Source: Cytobacillus firmus (lineage in GTDB: Bacteria > Bacillota > Bacilli > Bacillales > Cytobacillaceae). From it: a stretch of DNA of 64,000 nt. The stretch covers positions 4,103,501 through 4,167,500 of the forward strand of contig NZ_CP086235.1 of NCBI RefSeq assembly GCF_023612095.1, in the 5' to 3' direction. Each line of letters starts with the position of its first letter. The stretch's first letter is position 1. Below are positions 26,437-33,671 of the stretch, in pieces. The position numbers were made by a program, and so were the translations under genes. Under the pieces are notes generated by a model that ran no database searches, was not told where the DNA came from, and was given only the letters and a program-made list of their open reading frames with translations.

Positions 26437-26925
26437 TCACATATTCTGAACCAAATTCTTCTCTTTAACCTTCACTAACACCATCCAGCCTATCGCCGCA
26501 CCGGCAATGCTGCTGACCAGAAACGGCGGCACAAAGAAAAATGCACCAGCTGCACTGCCCATGAGTAACTTTGCGTACGGAACGGCAAACAAAGCACCGA
26601 TTATGCCTGTGCCTGTCACCTCTCCCACTACAGCCCATATTTTCCGGCCGAACTTCACATAAAAGACACCAGCCAAAAACGCACCGATCATGCCGCCTGG
26701 AAACGCAAGCAGCGTCCCGAATCCAAGCAAATTACGCAGCAAAGCAATCATAAAAGCGACGACTGCTGCAGGCAAGGGGCCAAGGGTCACCGCGGCCAAT
26801 ACATTCACCGCATGCTGGACCGGATAGGCTTTGGCTATACCTGCCGGGAACCAGAGCAAATGGGATCCAAGTGTCCCAATCGCCGTAAATAAAGCCATCG
26901 TAGTTAACAATCGGGTTCTGTTCAT
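26437..26925 (-). CDS. thiW: ECF transporter S component ThiW (thiamin precursor uptake)
   Basis: A 162-residue membrane protein with about five to six helices, the substrate-binding subunit of an energy-coupling-factor importer for a thiamin precursor, probably thiazole. Family signatures seen are FPAGIAKAYPVQHAVNVLAA, LLGFGTLLAFPGGMIGAFL and GEVTGTGIIGALFAVP. AAAGGAGGTTTAG precedes the ATG. A TPP riboswitch with a terminator lies upstream, which matches the role. The shared ECF ATPase and T subunits are not in the window. tenA lies downstream with its own switch. Confidence 0.93.
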   Translation of the reverse strand: MNRTRLLTTMALFTAIGTLGSHLLWFPAGIAKAYPVQHAVNVLAAVTLGPLPAAVVAFMIALLRNLLGFGTLLAFPGGMIGAFLAGVFYVKFGRKIWAVVGEVTGTGIIGALFAVPYAKLLMGSAAGAFFFVPPFLVSSIAGAAIGWMVLVKVKEKNLVQNM

Positions 26926-26984
26926 CTAAACCTCCTTTCTAAAAGGGCAGCCTGATTGCTTATCAGGATGAGAAGTATGTATAC

Positions 26985-27017
26985 AAAAAAGCCGGATCCC
27001 CACAAAGGACCCGGCTT
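26985..27017 (-). terminator. Riboswitch-controlled attenuator before thiW
   Basis: AAGCCGGATCC (26989-26999) pairs with GGACCCGGCTT (27007-27017); on the minus strand it is followed by T6. Confidence 0.8.
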
Positions 27018-27052
27018 GGTTTAAGTATATGAATCGACAAAATTGTCAAATC

Positions 27053-27151
27053 CTACTTCCCTCCGCTGGCATTAACCAGATCAGGTCCATAAGAGTCGAA
27101 AAGCTATAAGCGCTTTCCTCTCAGCCCGCACATTCGGGGCACCCCTAGTAG
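27053..27151 (-). ncRNA. TPP riboswitch (THI element) of thiW
   Basis: Minus-strand landmarks are ACTACTAGGGGTGCC, GGGCTGAGAGG, GACCTGATCTGGTTAATGCC and AGCGGAGGGAAGTAG, the THI core, followed by an intrinsic terminator. Confidence 0.94.
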
Positions 27152-27225
27152 TTACATAGATATTTAATTTGATAAGCTGTTTCAAGCTTAACAAATTATT
27201 CCGGCACTGTCATCAAACTTTTAAC

Positions 27226-27609
27226 TTATATACTTTTCCTGATGCACTGGATTAAGCGCTCTTCAATTTCTGCTGCAAAGCTTTGAACAGATTCGTCATT
27301 GATTAGCTCAATCATACTTGTCGGCTTAGGCATCCCGATTTTCGTTTTGCCCTTGTCTTCATAGACGACTATTTTACAAGGCAGGAAGTAACCGGCCATT
27401 TTATTCTGTGTTAAAACGCGATGTGCTTCATTCGGATTACATACCTCTAAAACATGGAATGCCTCATTATATTCCAAGCCTTTTTCCTTCAGCTTCTCCT
27501 GAACATTAAACTGCCATAGAACTCCGAACTTTTCTTCCTTCAGACTTCCTTCCAGTGAGGATATCGCTTCTTCAATCGATTTTTCGGTTTCAGCTGTGTA
27601 ATCGAACAT
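27226..27609 (-). CDS. DUF302 domain protein
   Basis: A 127-residue single-domain DUF302 protein (FGVLWQFNVQEKLKEKGL, EVCNPNEAHRVL, YFLPCKIVVYED). The NP.A...L and LPC.I.VYE motifs are typical. The biochemical function of the family is not established; members often lie near copper or sulfur stress genes ruled by CsoR/CstR regulators. That link fits the CsoR-like site found upstream. It has an AGGAGAT site before the ATG and is monocistronic. Confidence 0.85.
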   Translation of the reverse strand: MFDYTAETEKSIEEAISSLEGSLKEEKFGVLWQFNVQEKLKEKGLEYNEAFHVLEVCNPNEAHRVLTQNKMAGYFLPCKIVVYEDKGKTKIGMPKPTSMIELINDESVQSFAAEIEERLIQCIRKSI

Positions 27610-27644
27610 AACTGCATCTCCTTTAGTCTTGGTATATTAATCAT

Positions 27645-27662
27645 GTACCCCTACAGGTATAC
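27645..27662. promoter_or_regulatory. CsoR/CstR-like operator before the DUF302 gene
   Basis: GTACCCCTACAGGTATAC is an imperfect palindrome (12 of 18 symmetric positions) with the TACC/GGTA and C-run/G-run layout of CsoR-family operators, 36 bases upstream of the start. Inferred. Confidence 0.45.
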
Positions 27663-27712
27663 TATTAAACACATGCTCCGCTGTCAACAAGCCAACCTTT
27701 TTTAAGAAAGCT

Positions 27713-28822
27713 TTATCGAATTAACTGCAGGCCAGTAATATCCTTCAAACTCCCCACCCCTGCCAGAGAAAGCGACACTTTTGTTTCTTCTATAAAGTTG
27801 GCAAGCACTTTTTCAACTCCTTCCTGTCCGCCAATGGCCAAGCCGTACACATACGGCCGCCCCAGACAAACGGCGTCAGCTCCCAGTGCCAGAGCTTTAA
27901 CCACATCTGAGCCCCGGCGAATGCCGCTGTCAAACAATACTGGAATCCTTCCTCTAACTTCCTTCGCAATCGGTTCAAGCGCATCAATTGCTGCAATCAC
28001 TCCATCGAGCTGTCTGCCGCCATGATTGGAGACAATGATTCCGTCTATCCCTCTTTCTACTGCCAGCCTGGCATCTTCAGGGTGGAGAATGCCCTTTAAT
28101 AAGATTGGCAGGCTGGATTTCTCTTTCAATCTGGAAATATGCTCCCAGCTTAATGTTGGATGATGAATATTATCAAGGATTCCCTGTACGACATCACCGT
28201 CCTGGAGAGAAGCCATAAAGACTGGATCGCTTTCATAATTTGCTTTTCCATAACCAAGCTTTAACGGGGAAAAATTGTTTCTTAAATCGGCTTCCCTCCA
28301 TCCCATCATCACCGTATCAACCGTTAACACAATCGCCTCATACCCTGCTTCCTCTGCACGGCGAACCATACTGAAGGAGACTTCTTCATAATTGGACCAA
28401 TATAATTGGAACCATTTAGGACTCGAGCCTGTGGCCTTAGCTATTTCTTCAATGGAATAACTGGATACTGTGCTATGGATAAAAGGAACTCCAAACGAAG
28501 CTGCCGCCCGGGCAGATGCCAGCTCACCCTCACTATGTTCAAGACGTTGCATTCCAATGGGCGCAAGGAATACCGGGTAAGGATACGTTTTACCAAATAA
28601 ATTCACACTTATATCCGGCACTGAAACATCCCTTAGCATTCTCGGGACAATTGAGTATTTGGCAAAGGATTCGATATTCTTTTTCAGAGTTTCTTCTCCG
28701 CCGGCTCCAGATTGGACATAGCCAAATCCGCCTGCTCCCATTACTTTCTCTGCTTCTTCTTCCAGTTCCTTAAATGAAATAGGAAAGTTTTCTGCGAAAC
28801 TAATATTCTCTACTTTTACCAT
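27713..28822 (-). CDS. FMN-dependent alpha-hydroxy-acid oxidase (lactate oxidase/monooxygenase family)
   Basis: A 369-residue TIM-barrel flavoenzyme that oxidises an L-alpha-hydroxy acid, probably lactate. Visible active-site parts include FLAPIGMQRL, WFQLYW, VLTVDT, LLKGI, the catalytic histidine in SNHGGRQLDG, and the FMN-phosphate site DSGIRRGSDVVKALALGADAV. It lacks membrane helices, so an oxidase or monooxygenase is more likely than the respiratory LldD dehydrogenase. The electron acceptor cannot be told from sequence alone. It is monocistronic. Confidence 0.88.
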   Translation of the reverse strand: MVKVENISFAENFPISFKELEEEAEKVMGAGGFGYVQSGAGGEETLKKNIESFAKYSIVPRMLRDVSVPDISVNLFGKTYPYPVFLAPIGMQRLEHSEGELASARAAASFGVPFIHSTVSSYSIEEIAKATGSSPKWFQLYWSNYEEVSFSMVRRAEEAGYEAIVLTVDTVMMGWREADLRNNFSPLKLGYGKANYESDPVFMASLQDGDVVQGILDNIHHPTLSWEHISRLKEKSSLPILLKGILHPEDARLAVERGIDGIIVSNHGGRQLDGVIAAIDALEPIAKEVRGRIPVLFDSGIRRGSDVVKALALGADAVCLGRPYVYGLAIGGQEGVEKVLANFIEETKVSLSLAGVGSLKDITGLQLIR

Positions 28823-28900
28823 CTTCCACCCTGCCTTTTTTTGAATTTATTGAAAATAATATCATTTTTTTAGATTTTAAGAAACTATAAAGTGAAACTT

Positions 28901-29030
28901 CAATCAGTGGGGGTTTTCCTTATCCCCCACTGATTGTTAGTTGAACCAATCGGGCCTTTACGGGCAGTTTGACCCCCACTTATCCTCCTTTGATTCCTCT
29001 GAGTCTTGAAGTGAGGGTCTTACTGCCCGT
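28901..29030. repeat. Two large nested hairpins in the 314-base gap before the thioesterase gene
   Basis: Stem A: CAATCAGTGGGGG (28901-28913) pairs perfectly with CCCCCACTGATTG (28924-28936). Stem B: bases 28960-28981 pair with 29009-29030 at 19 of 22 positions, including ACGGGCAGT/ACTGCCCGT. GTGGGGG of stem A could also pair with CCCCCAC at 28973-28979. No coding frame or known riboswitch core is seen; it may be a repeat element or a structured RNA. Confidence 0.7.
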
Positions 29031-29136
29031 TAGACTGCGATGAAACAATTTTAGAGCCTCTTCTCTAAAAATTAGCAGGGATTTCACAAAAAATCGGGAA
29101 TAACCATTTTAACTAAAAGAAATTGGAGTGTAACAA

Positions 29137-29508
29137 ATGCTAATCAAACAGCCTTTTGATGAATTTCTGAAATTCCATTACGAAAGAATCAGTGAAAGCA
29201 AAATGAAAGTCACTTTGCCCATCCAGCCGCTCTTTATTAACAGCGCCGGGCTGGTGCATGGAGGGATCATTTCCACACTTGCGGACGTAGCAATGGGGAA
29301 TATCTTTGAGCCGAATGAAAACCAGATGCAATCCGTGGTTACCGCTGACTTGAAAGTCAGTTTCTTAAAGGGGGCCACAGGTGAATACCTTGTTGCCGAT
29401 GCTCACCTTGTGAAAAGAGGACGGACACTCAGCCACACAGATTGCCTGATTTATAACGATCAGAATCAGGTGGTTGCCAGAGCATCGGGAATTTTTGCAT
29501 CTATCTAG
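29137..29508 (+). CDS. PaaI family hotdog-fold thioesterase
   Basis: A 123-residue acyl-CoA thioesterase of the PaaI/YbaW group. The central HGGIISTLADVAMG motif (nucleophilic region and active-site turn) and the TADLKVSFLKGATGEYLVADA strand pair are typical, as is the VKRGRTLSHTDCLIYN stretch. A GGAGTGTAAC site precedes the ATG. It is monocistronic. The substrate acyl group is not predictable. Confidence 0.88.
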   Translation: MLIKQPFDEFLKFHYERISESKMKVTLPIQPLFINSAGLVHGGIISTLADVAMGNIFEPNENQMQSVVTADLKVSFLKGATGEYLVADAHLVKRGRTLSHTDCLIYNDQNQVVARASGIFASI

Positions 29509-29592
29509 GAAGACTTCCAATTTTTTGTAATCCAATGATTATCCCCCCTGTCTTCGGGTAAAGTTACAAAAAACAAGAGGGAGGATTTCAAC

Positions 29593-29979
29593 ATGGAGCA
29601 TATTAAAGCGATATTGATTAAATTTGTTATGATTACAGCTGTGCTTGGAATTATTTTAACTGGAATTTATGATATCAGCTTTATGGAAACACTTATTATT
29701 AGTTTCATTCTCACTCTAGCGGCTTATGTAATTGGGGATATGATGAAATTCCGTATGTCCGGTGACGAAACAGAGCATACGAAAAGGAATACCATTGCGA
29801 CCATATATAACATTGGTTTAGGCTTTGTTGTCATCTGGCTTTTAGGCGAATTAATAGCATCAGGGAAAGACGACTTGGCAGTGGCGGCATTTATCTCGGC
29901 TCTTTTGATAGGTGCAGGTGAATGGTTCTTCCATGTCTACTTGGATAAACATGTTTTTGATTATGATGGACGTGAATAA
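29593..29979 (+). CDS. DUF2512 (YndM-like) small membrane protein
   Basis: A 128-residue integral membrane protein with four predicted helices (about 10-28, 30-50, 70-90, 97-115) and a short basic loop. Motifs such as YVIGDMMKFRMSGDETEHTKRN and GEWFFHVYLDKHVF fit the DUF2512/YndM family of Bacillus spore-formers, whose function is unknown. AAGAGGGAGGA precedes the ATG, and a terminator follows the stop. Confidence 0.8.
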   Translation: MEHIKAILIKFVMITAVLGIILTGIYDISFMETLIISFILTLAAYVIGDMMKFRMSGDETEHTKRNTIATIYNIGLGFVVIWLLGELIASGKDDLAVAAFISALLIGAGEWFFHVYLDKHVFDYDGRE

Positions 29980-29985
29980 TATTTG

Positions 29986-30013
29986 AAGAGACCTCTTGCA
30001 GGGTCTCTTTTAT
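29986..30013 (+). terminator. Terminator after the DUF2512 gene
   Basis: AAGAGACC pairs with GGTCTCTT, followed by TTATTC. Confidence 0.75.
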
Positions 30014-30041
30014 TCTTTATTACCATTGTGGATAAATTGAT

Positions 30042-30179
30042 TTAGTATTCGATCTCATCATAATCCTTAGGCTGCGGAACCGGCTGATCCCCTTCATGTT
30101 TTCCAAATTCATTGATAAGCTCCCTCTCCTCTTTTGGACCTTGTGACTGTTTGGTATTTTGCTCATCTCTCTTAGCCAA
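30042..30179 (-). CDS. Small acidic hydrophilic protein, 45 residues
   Basis: TTG start with AAAGGAG nine bases upstream. The protein begins MAKRDEQNTKQS, contains KEERELINEFGKHEGDQ and ends PKDYDEIEY. It is highly charged with no membrane or signal segment and is probably disordered. The codon pattern and ribosome site support this frame over a longer overlapping frame on the same strand. It looks like one of the short hypothetical proteins common in Bacillaceae; function unknown. Confidence 0.65.
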   Translation of the reverse strand: MAKRDEQNTKQSQGPKEERELINEFGKHEGDQPVPQPKDYDEIEY

Positions 30180-30312
30180 TTTATTTTGCTCCTTTCATTC
30201 CGTTTCTCTAAATTAATATTTACCCTTTTATTGCATCTCACTCATAAATTTTGCCTGCCCTGTACAGATTTAAAGATCTGTCTAGATGTTCTGGAAGGCT
30301 GGAACAGGGGCC

Positions 30313-30348
30313 AGCACAATTCAATCAAACGTTTGATTGAATTGTGCT
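30313..30348. repeat. Dispersed palindrome, copy 3, extended to 36 bp
   Basis: The 20-bp core TCAATCAAACGTTTGATTGA (30321-30340) is nested in perfect outer arms AGCACAAT and ATTGTGCT, giving a 36-bp perfect palindrome upstream of the small acidic gene and downstream of terC. Confidence 0.92.
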
Positions 30349-30352
30349 CATT

Positions 30353-30385
30353 AAAAAAACAGGGAGGATAATCTCCGCCCTGTTT
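30353..30385 (-). terminator. Terminator of the fbpB-terC operon
   Basis: On the minus strand AAACAGGG pairs with CCCTGTTT around a GGAG/CTCC inner part, followed by TTTTAA. Confidence 0.8.
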
Positions 30386-30389
30386 AAGA

Positions 30390-31172
30390 TCAGCTTGCTT
30401 TTTCCTCTGCTGGCACTTCTTGTTTTTCCTTGGAAAGGAACCATCCAGCTAATGCGATACCAATTAAGACTATATAAAAAGTAACTTTCCATCCGGTCGA
30501 CTTGGCAAATCCTTCAGGCAGGATTGCCAGCGCAGGATGGGACATTGTATAAACAGCCAGTTTAACACCAACCCATCCGACAATACCAAACGCTGCAATC
30601 TCAAGACCAGGTCTCCTGTGAAGAAGGTCCACAAAGAGGTTTGCAGCAAAGCGCATAATGATCAACCCGATCATACCACCGGCAAAGATGACAAAGAACT
30701 TTCCGCCGTCAAGCCCGCCTACATGGCCAAGTCCTGAATCCGGAAGAGCTACAGCCAGGGCTACTGCAGCCAGAATAGAGTCTACAGCGAAAGCAATATC
30801 AGCAAGCTCTACTTTAAAAACAGTCAGCCAAAAGCCTGATGGTTTTTTGGGTTTAGTGATCTCTGCTTCTTCCTCGCCTTTTTTCACAAGAAACTTTCTT
30901 AATATATGATTAGCCGCGATGAACAGAAGATAAAGTGCTCCAATCGCTTGAACCTGCCATACATCTACTAAATATGAAATTGCAAATAACGATCCAAAGC
31001 GGAAAACAAACGCTCCGGCTAACCCGTAGAATAAAGCCTTCTTCCTCTGTTCCTCCGGAAGATGCTTAACCATAATCGCCAGGACCAACGCGTTATCAGC
31101 AGCCAATAAACCCTCCAGCGCCACAAGCAGCAGCAGCACCCATCCATACTCAAGTATTAGTGATAATTCCAT
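30390..31172 (-). CDS. TerC family membrane protein (MeeF/MeeY-like Mn2+ exporter)
   Basis: A 260-residue protein with seven to nine helices. The metal-binding acidic motifs ALEGLLAADNALVLA and VELADIAFAVDSILAA are intact. In B. subtilis the TerC proteins YceF and YkoY (MeeF, MeeY) move Mn2+ outward and metallate exoenzymes. A Mn2+-sensing yybP-ykoY riboswitch upstream supports the same role here. It is the second gene after a small FbpB-like gene, 14 bases away, with AGAGAGGGTG before the ATG. Confidence 0.93.
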   Translation of the reverse strand: MELSLILEYGWVLLLLVALEGLLAADNALVLAIMVKHLPEEQRKKALFYGLAGAFVFRFGSLFAISYLVDVWQVQAIGALYLLFIAANHILRKFLVKKGEEEAEITKPKKPSGFWLTVFKVELADIAFAVDSILAAVALAVALPDSGLGHVGGLDGGKFFVIFAGGMIGLIIMRFAANLFVDLLHRRPGLEIAAFGIVGWVGVKLAVYTMSHPALAILPEGFAKSTGWKVTFYIVLIGIALAGWFLSKEKQEVPAEEKAS

Positions 31173-31186
31173 TTAAGCACCCTCTC

Positions 31187-31312
31187 TTATTTCACCTTTG
31201 TGTATTTTTCGTCTAAACGCTTTTCAATTTTCTCAAGCATTGCTTGGTCTCTCAGCATCTCTTCTTTGTTTTTCTTAATTAATTCAGCAAATGATATCTT
31301 AGCTTTTTTCAT
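31187..31312 (-). CDS. FbpB family small basic protein, 41 residues, upstream of terC
   Basis: Begins MKKAKISFAELIKKNKEEM and ends EKRLDEKYTKVK. The SF.ELI..NKEE.L.D...LE.IE.RL pattern matches the FbpB family; B. subtilis FbpB is a Fur-controlled partner of the FsrA small RNA. AAAGGAG lies before the ATG. Unlike FbpB it has no Fur box here and instead lies between a Mn2+ riboswitch and terC, so it should be Mn2+-induced. Confidence 0.85.
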   Translation of the reverse strand: MKKAKISFAELIKKNKEEMLRDQAMLEKIEKRLDEKYTKVK

Positions 31313-31415
31313 CTTGGTCTCCTTTCCTTCTATTTTTTTAAGTATTGAAAGCTTCGCACTGTTTCCCTGCAGTTATGTCGATTGAGGATTTTCATTGCCA
31401 AGCTATATCAGGCAA

Positions 31416-31450
31416 TAAAAAAACCTCTACCAGCAAGCGGTAAAGGTTTT
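31416..31450 (-). terminator. Second of two tandem terminators below the Mn2+ riboswitch
   Basis: On the minus strand AAAACCTTTACC pairs with GGTAGAGGTTTTTTT. It resembles terminator 1, as if duplicated. Confidence 0.8.
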
Positions 31451-31459
31451 AAAAAAACA

Positions 31460-31494
31460 AAAAAGACCTTTACCTGAAACAGGCAAAGGTCTTG
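31460..31494 (-). terminator. First tandem terminator below the Mn2+ riboswitch
   Basis: On the minus strand AAGACCTTTGCC pairs with GGTAAAGGTCTTTTTT. Its left arm includes CCTTT, which can instead pair with AAAGG at the 5' end of the aptamer. Confidence 0.85.
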
Positions 31495-31582
31495 CTAACA
31501 ACGGTAAGGTTGCCAACAAAGCCGGGAGCTCTTAACTCCGAAATGACGACTCTGCTGTAAAAGCTACTCCCCTTTAGGAGAA
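31482..31582 (-). ncRNA. yybP-ykoY manganese riboswitch
   Basis: Minus-strand landmarks are AAAGGGGAGTAGC, CAGAGTCGTCATTTCGG, GGCTTTGTTGGCAACC and GCAAGACCTTTGCC, the class signature. With Mn2+ bound, the AAAGG/CCTTT helix should block terminator formation and turn on the FbpB-like gene and terC. Nothing else is recognised between 31313 and 31415. Confidence 0.92.
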
Positions 31583-31635
31583 ACTATTCAACTATTTATA
31601 TTAATCATATTCCATTTTGTTGAAATTGTCAATGC

Positions 31636-32631
31636 TTAAGCAAATCGGTAGTAAATTAAAATGAATGTCGCAAGGACGAAAATAAAGTTCAGGAATACAA
31701 ACACAAATTGATCTGTTTTGGTTTTGTGCAGTTTGATCGGTGGGTTATAGAAAGACACCCCTTCAATGATGAAAATAATCAGCACAATATGGATCATAAA
31801 ATGCCCGATCACTTCTGTCATGCCAAACAGCATTGTGGTCGTGATGAAAATAACTGTCACGACGAAGCCAACTACACGGTTAAGAATCCCTACTACAAGA
31901 AGGTAACCGACTACAAACTCAATGAATGCAGCCATAACCACGAATGCAGCAGGTGCAAAGCCGAATGTCGGGACTCCATGATTGGCTACAATATCCAGAG
32001 ACATACTTGGATAGACCCATTTTTCGACAGCAACCCAGCATAAAGATAAACCTGTGCCCAAATATAAGAATGGAAATCCAACCTTCTCCAGCTTCGTGCT
32101 GCCGACCATGAGGACTCCAATAATGGCAACATAATATCCATAATCAAGCATATGGAAAATACCATTGTGCATGGTTACGTACACAAACAGCCCCAGTAAA
32201 ATAACGGCCCCGGCCTTTGTTGAAATATGATGAGGAATTAGCAGAAAACCAATCGCTGCCCACGTTAATATCATAGCAATCGTGCTGGTTAAATGAAATT
32301 CAGGCGCAAACAATGTTCCGTTCGTTACCTGTATGATTAATGCCGCAGCAGTTCCATACTTCAGGATATATCTGCTGTATTTGCGGAACCCTGAGAGCCA
32401 GTCATCAAGCTTTTGGACTTTGGCCCATTGCGATGTCTTTGGGATAATCATTGTCATTAGCGCAAGGACAATCGCAGCCGCCAGGGCCAGTCCCATAAAT
32501 AAAGGTGATAATATATTTTCAATGGTTTCCTTTTGAGGCGCCACATTCGTGAACCATTTCACATGAGCGCTTGTAAAAAAAGGTGTCATGACTAAGCCTG
32601 ATATTAATAATAACTGAAATATTTTTTTCAT
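31636..32631 (-). CDS. DoxX-like polytopic membrane protein
   Basis: A 331-residue protein with an N-terminal signal-like helix, a short exposed part (HVKWFTNVAPQKETIEN) and about eight more helices. The second half resembles the DoxX/quinol-oxidase-subunit-like family; a conserved His-rich stretch (HNGIFHMLDYG, GHFMIHIVL) could bind metal or heme, which is only a suggestion. AAGGAGGCA precedes the ATG. A perfect TGTGA-N6-TCACA site lies about 105 bases upstream. Confidence 0.65.
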   Translation of the reverse strand: MKKIFQLLLISGLVMTPFFTSAHVKWFTNVAPQKETIENILSPLFMGLALAAAIVLALMTMIIPKTSQWAKVQKLDDWLSGFRKYSRYILKYGTAAALIIQVTNGTLFAPEFHLTSTIAMILTWAAIGFLLIPHHISTKAGAVILLGLFVYVTMHNGIFHMLDYGYYVAIIGVLMVGSTKLEKVGFPFLYLGTGLSLCWVAVEKWVYPSMSLDIVANHGVPTFGFAPAAFVVMAAFIEFVVGYLLVVGILNRVVGFVVTVIFITTTMLFGMTEVIGHFMIHIVLIIFIIEGVSFYNPPIKLHKTKTDQFVFVFLNFIFVLATFILIYYRFA

Positions 32632-32937
32632 GATGTATTGTGCCTCCTTGATGGCATTTAAAATTATATAAACAATATAAGTACAGTATTAATATAATAT
32701 ACTTTTTAGTCTTATGGATTATTCAAAAATGAACATTATGTGAAATCATTCACATAAGTGTAGGTTTTGTATCTTTTATTATAACCTTACCCTTTCATGC
32801 AATACTCTTCTCTCAAATTCCTTCAATCTCCCGTGCCAGTAGTAAAAAAACAGTTGAATCCTGTCAAAATCTTTTAGTTTACTAATCTATAAATAGTGGT
32901 TATGATGTTAGTTATAATCTTGAAAAGGGGTGAGGGA
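32632..32937. other. 306-base divergent intergenic region
   Basis: AT-rich gap between the DoxX-like gene and the small membrane protein genes. It contains the TGTGA-N6-TCACA site at 32736-32757. Apart from that, no RNA, repeat or further operator was recognised. Confidence 0.6.
32736..32757. promoter_or_regulatory. Fnr- or Rex-type operator
   Basis: TTATGTGAAATCATTCACATAA is a perfect inverted repeat (9-bp arms, 4-base centre). It contains TGTGA-N6-TCACA (Fnr/Crp-like) and also TGTGAA-N4-TTCACA (Rex-like). It lies between divergent membrane protein genes, so redox or oxygen control is plausible. Confidence 0.6.
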
Positions 32938-33255
32938 ATGAGGAAACGCCAGGTAATGTCACTTTTACTGTTGTTTGTGTTTTTATCCTTTCTCATTACC
33001 CAATATCCTGGTGTCCATTATAATGACATTCCGATGGACCAAAGCAAAGCGGTAACAGTTTCAGACTTTACCGAGAGCTTCCTATTAAAAGATGATCCCA
33101 AAAAGCAGATCTTCACTTTGGACATCATCTCTTTATCCATTACAATTCTGACAGTTATCCTTTTTGTATATAGTGCTCTGCACATTGCCCGCAGGAAAAA
33201 GATATTTTATACTCCAATTTTCTACGAGGCGAATTATGTCATTCAAGCTCCTTAA
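32938..33255 (+). CDS. Small membrane protein, 105 residues
   Basis: One N-terminal helix (about 6-22, VMSLLLLFVFLSFLI), an exposed middle part (YPGVHYNDIPMDQSKAVTVSDF) and a second helix (about 60-80, ISLSITILTVILFVYSAL) followed by a basic end. The ATG at 32938 is chosen because AAAAGGGGTGAGGGA precedes it; the GTG at 32896 has no site. It probably forms an operon with the 37-residue gene that follows. No family recognised. Confidence 0.7.
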   Translation: MRKRQVMSLLLLFVFLSFLITQYPGVHYNDIPMDQSKAVTVSDFTESFLLKDDPKKQIFTLDIISLSITILTVILFVYSALHIARRKKIFYTPIFYEANYVIQAP

Positions 33256-33289
33256 TTGTTCAGCAAAACAATTAAAGGAGGAAGACATA

Positions 33290-33403
33290 ATGTGGATTAG
33301 ATTTTTAATGATTGGGTTATTTTCATTAACAGCTTCCAGCCTGTTCTTTTATCAGGGAATGGAAATGTACCATGCTTTCACAGATTTCTTTAGACAAAAA
33401 TAA
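33290..33403 (+). CDS. Very small membrane protein, 37 residues
   Basis: Begins MWIRFLMIGLFSLTASSLFF and ends TDFFRQK: a single hydrophobic helix with a short polar tail. A strong AAAGGAGGAAGACAT site precedes the ATG and a terminator follows nine bases after the stop. It lies 34 bases after the 105-residue gene, so the two are likely co-expressed. Function unknown; such peptides often bind larger membrane complexes. Confidence 0.7.
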   Translation: MWIRFLMIGLFSLTASSLFFYQGMEMYHAFTDFFRQK

Positions 33404-33411
33404 GAAGTTGG

Positions 33412-33437
33412 CGCCCGGGGATTCCCTGGGCGTTTTT
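33412..33437 (+). terminator. Terminator after the small membrane protein genes
   Basis: CGCCCGGGG (33412-33420) pairs with CCCTGGGCG (33424-33432), followed by T5. Confidence 0.88.
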
Positions 33438-33445
33438 AATTCATT

Positions 33446-33479
33446 TAAAAACCCGGCCTATTTTATTCCCAGGCCGGGT
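33446..33479 (-). terminator. Terminator of the second FbpB-like gene
   Basis: ACCCGGCCT (33451-33459) pairs with AGGCCGGGT (33471-33479); on the minus strand it is followed by T5. Confidence 0.88.
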
Positions 33480-33487
33480 GTACTTTC

Positions 33488-33613
33488 TTACTGTGCTTTT
33501 GCATATTTATCGTCTAACTTTTTTTCGATCTTCTCAAGCTCACTGCGATCTTTTAAAAGTTCTTCTTTATTAACCTTAATCAATTCAAGCATTGATAACT
33601 TTTTCTTTTTCAT
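33488..33613 (-). CDS. FbpB family small basic protein, 41 residues (second copy)
   Basis: Begins MKKKKLSMLELIKVNKEEL and ends EKKLDDKYAKAQ. It has the same length and pattern as the copy at 31187-31312, so the two are paralogues. The ribosome site is GAAGGTGAG. No Fur box is seen. MITE copy 2 ends only 58 bases upstream of the start, so the promoter is close to, or within, the element. Confidence 0.82.
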   Translation of the reverse strand: MKKKKLSMLELIKVNKEELLKDRSELEKIEKKLDDKYAKAQ

Positions 33614-33671
33614 TTCTGCTCACCTTCTCTCATGATGTTGGAAATCTTCTTGATGCAAGATCTTTATTGAA

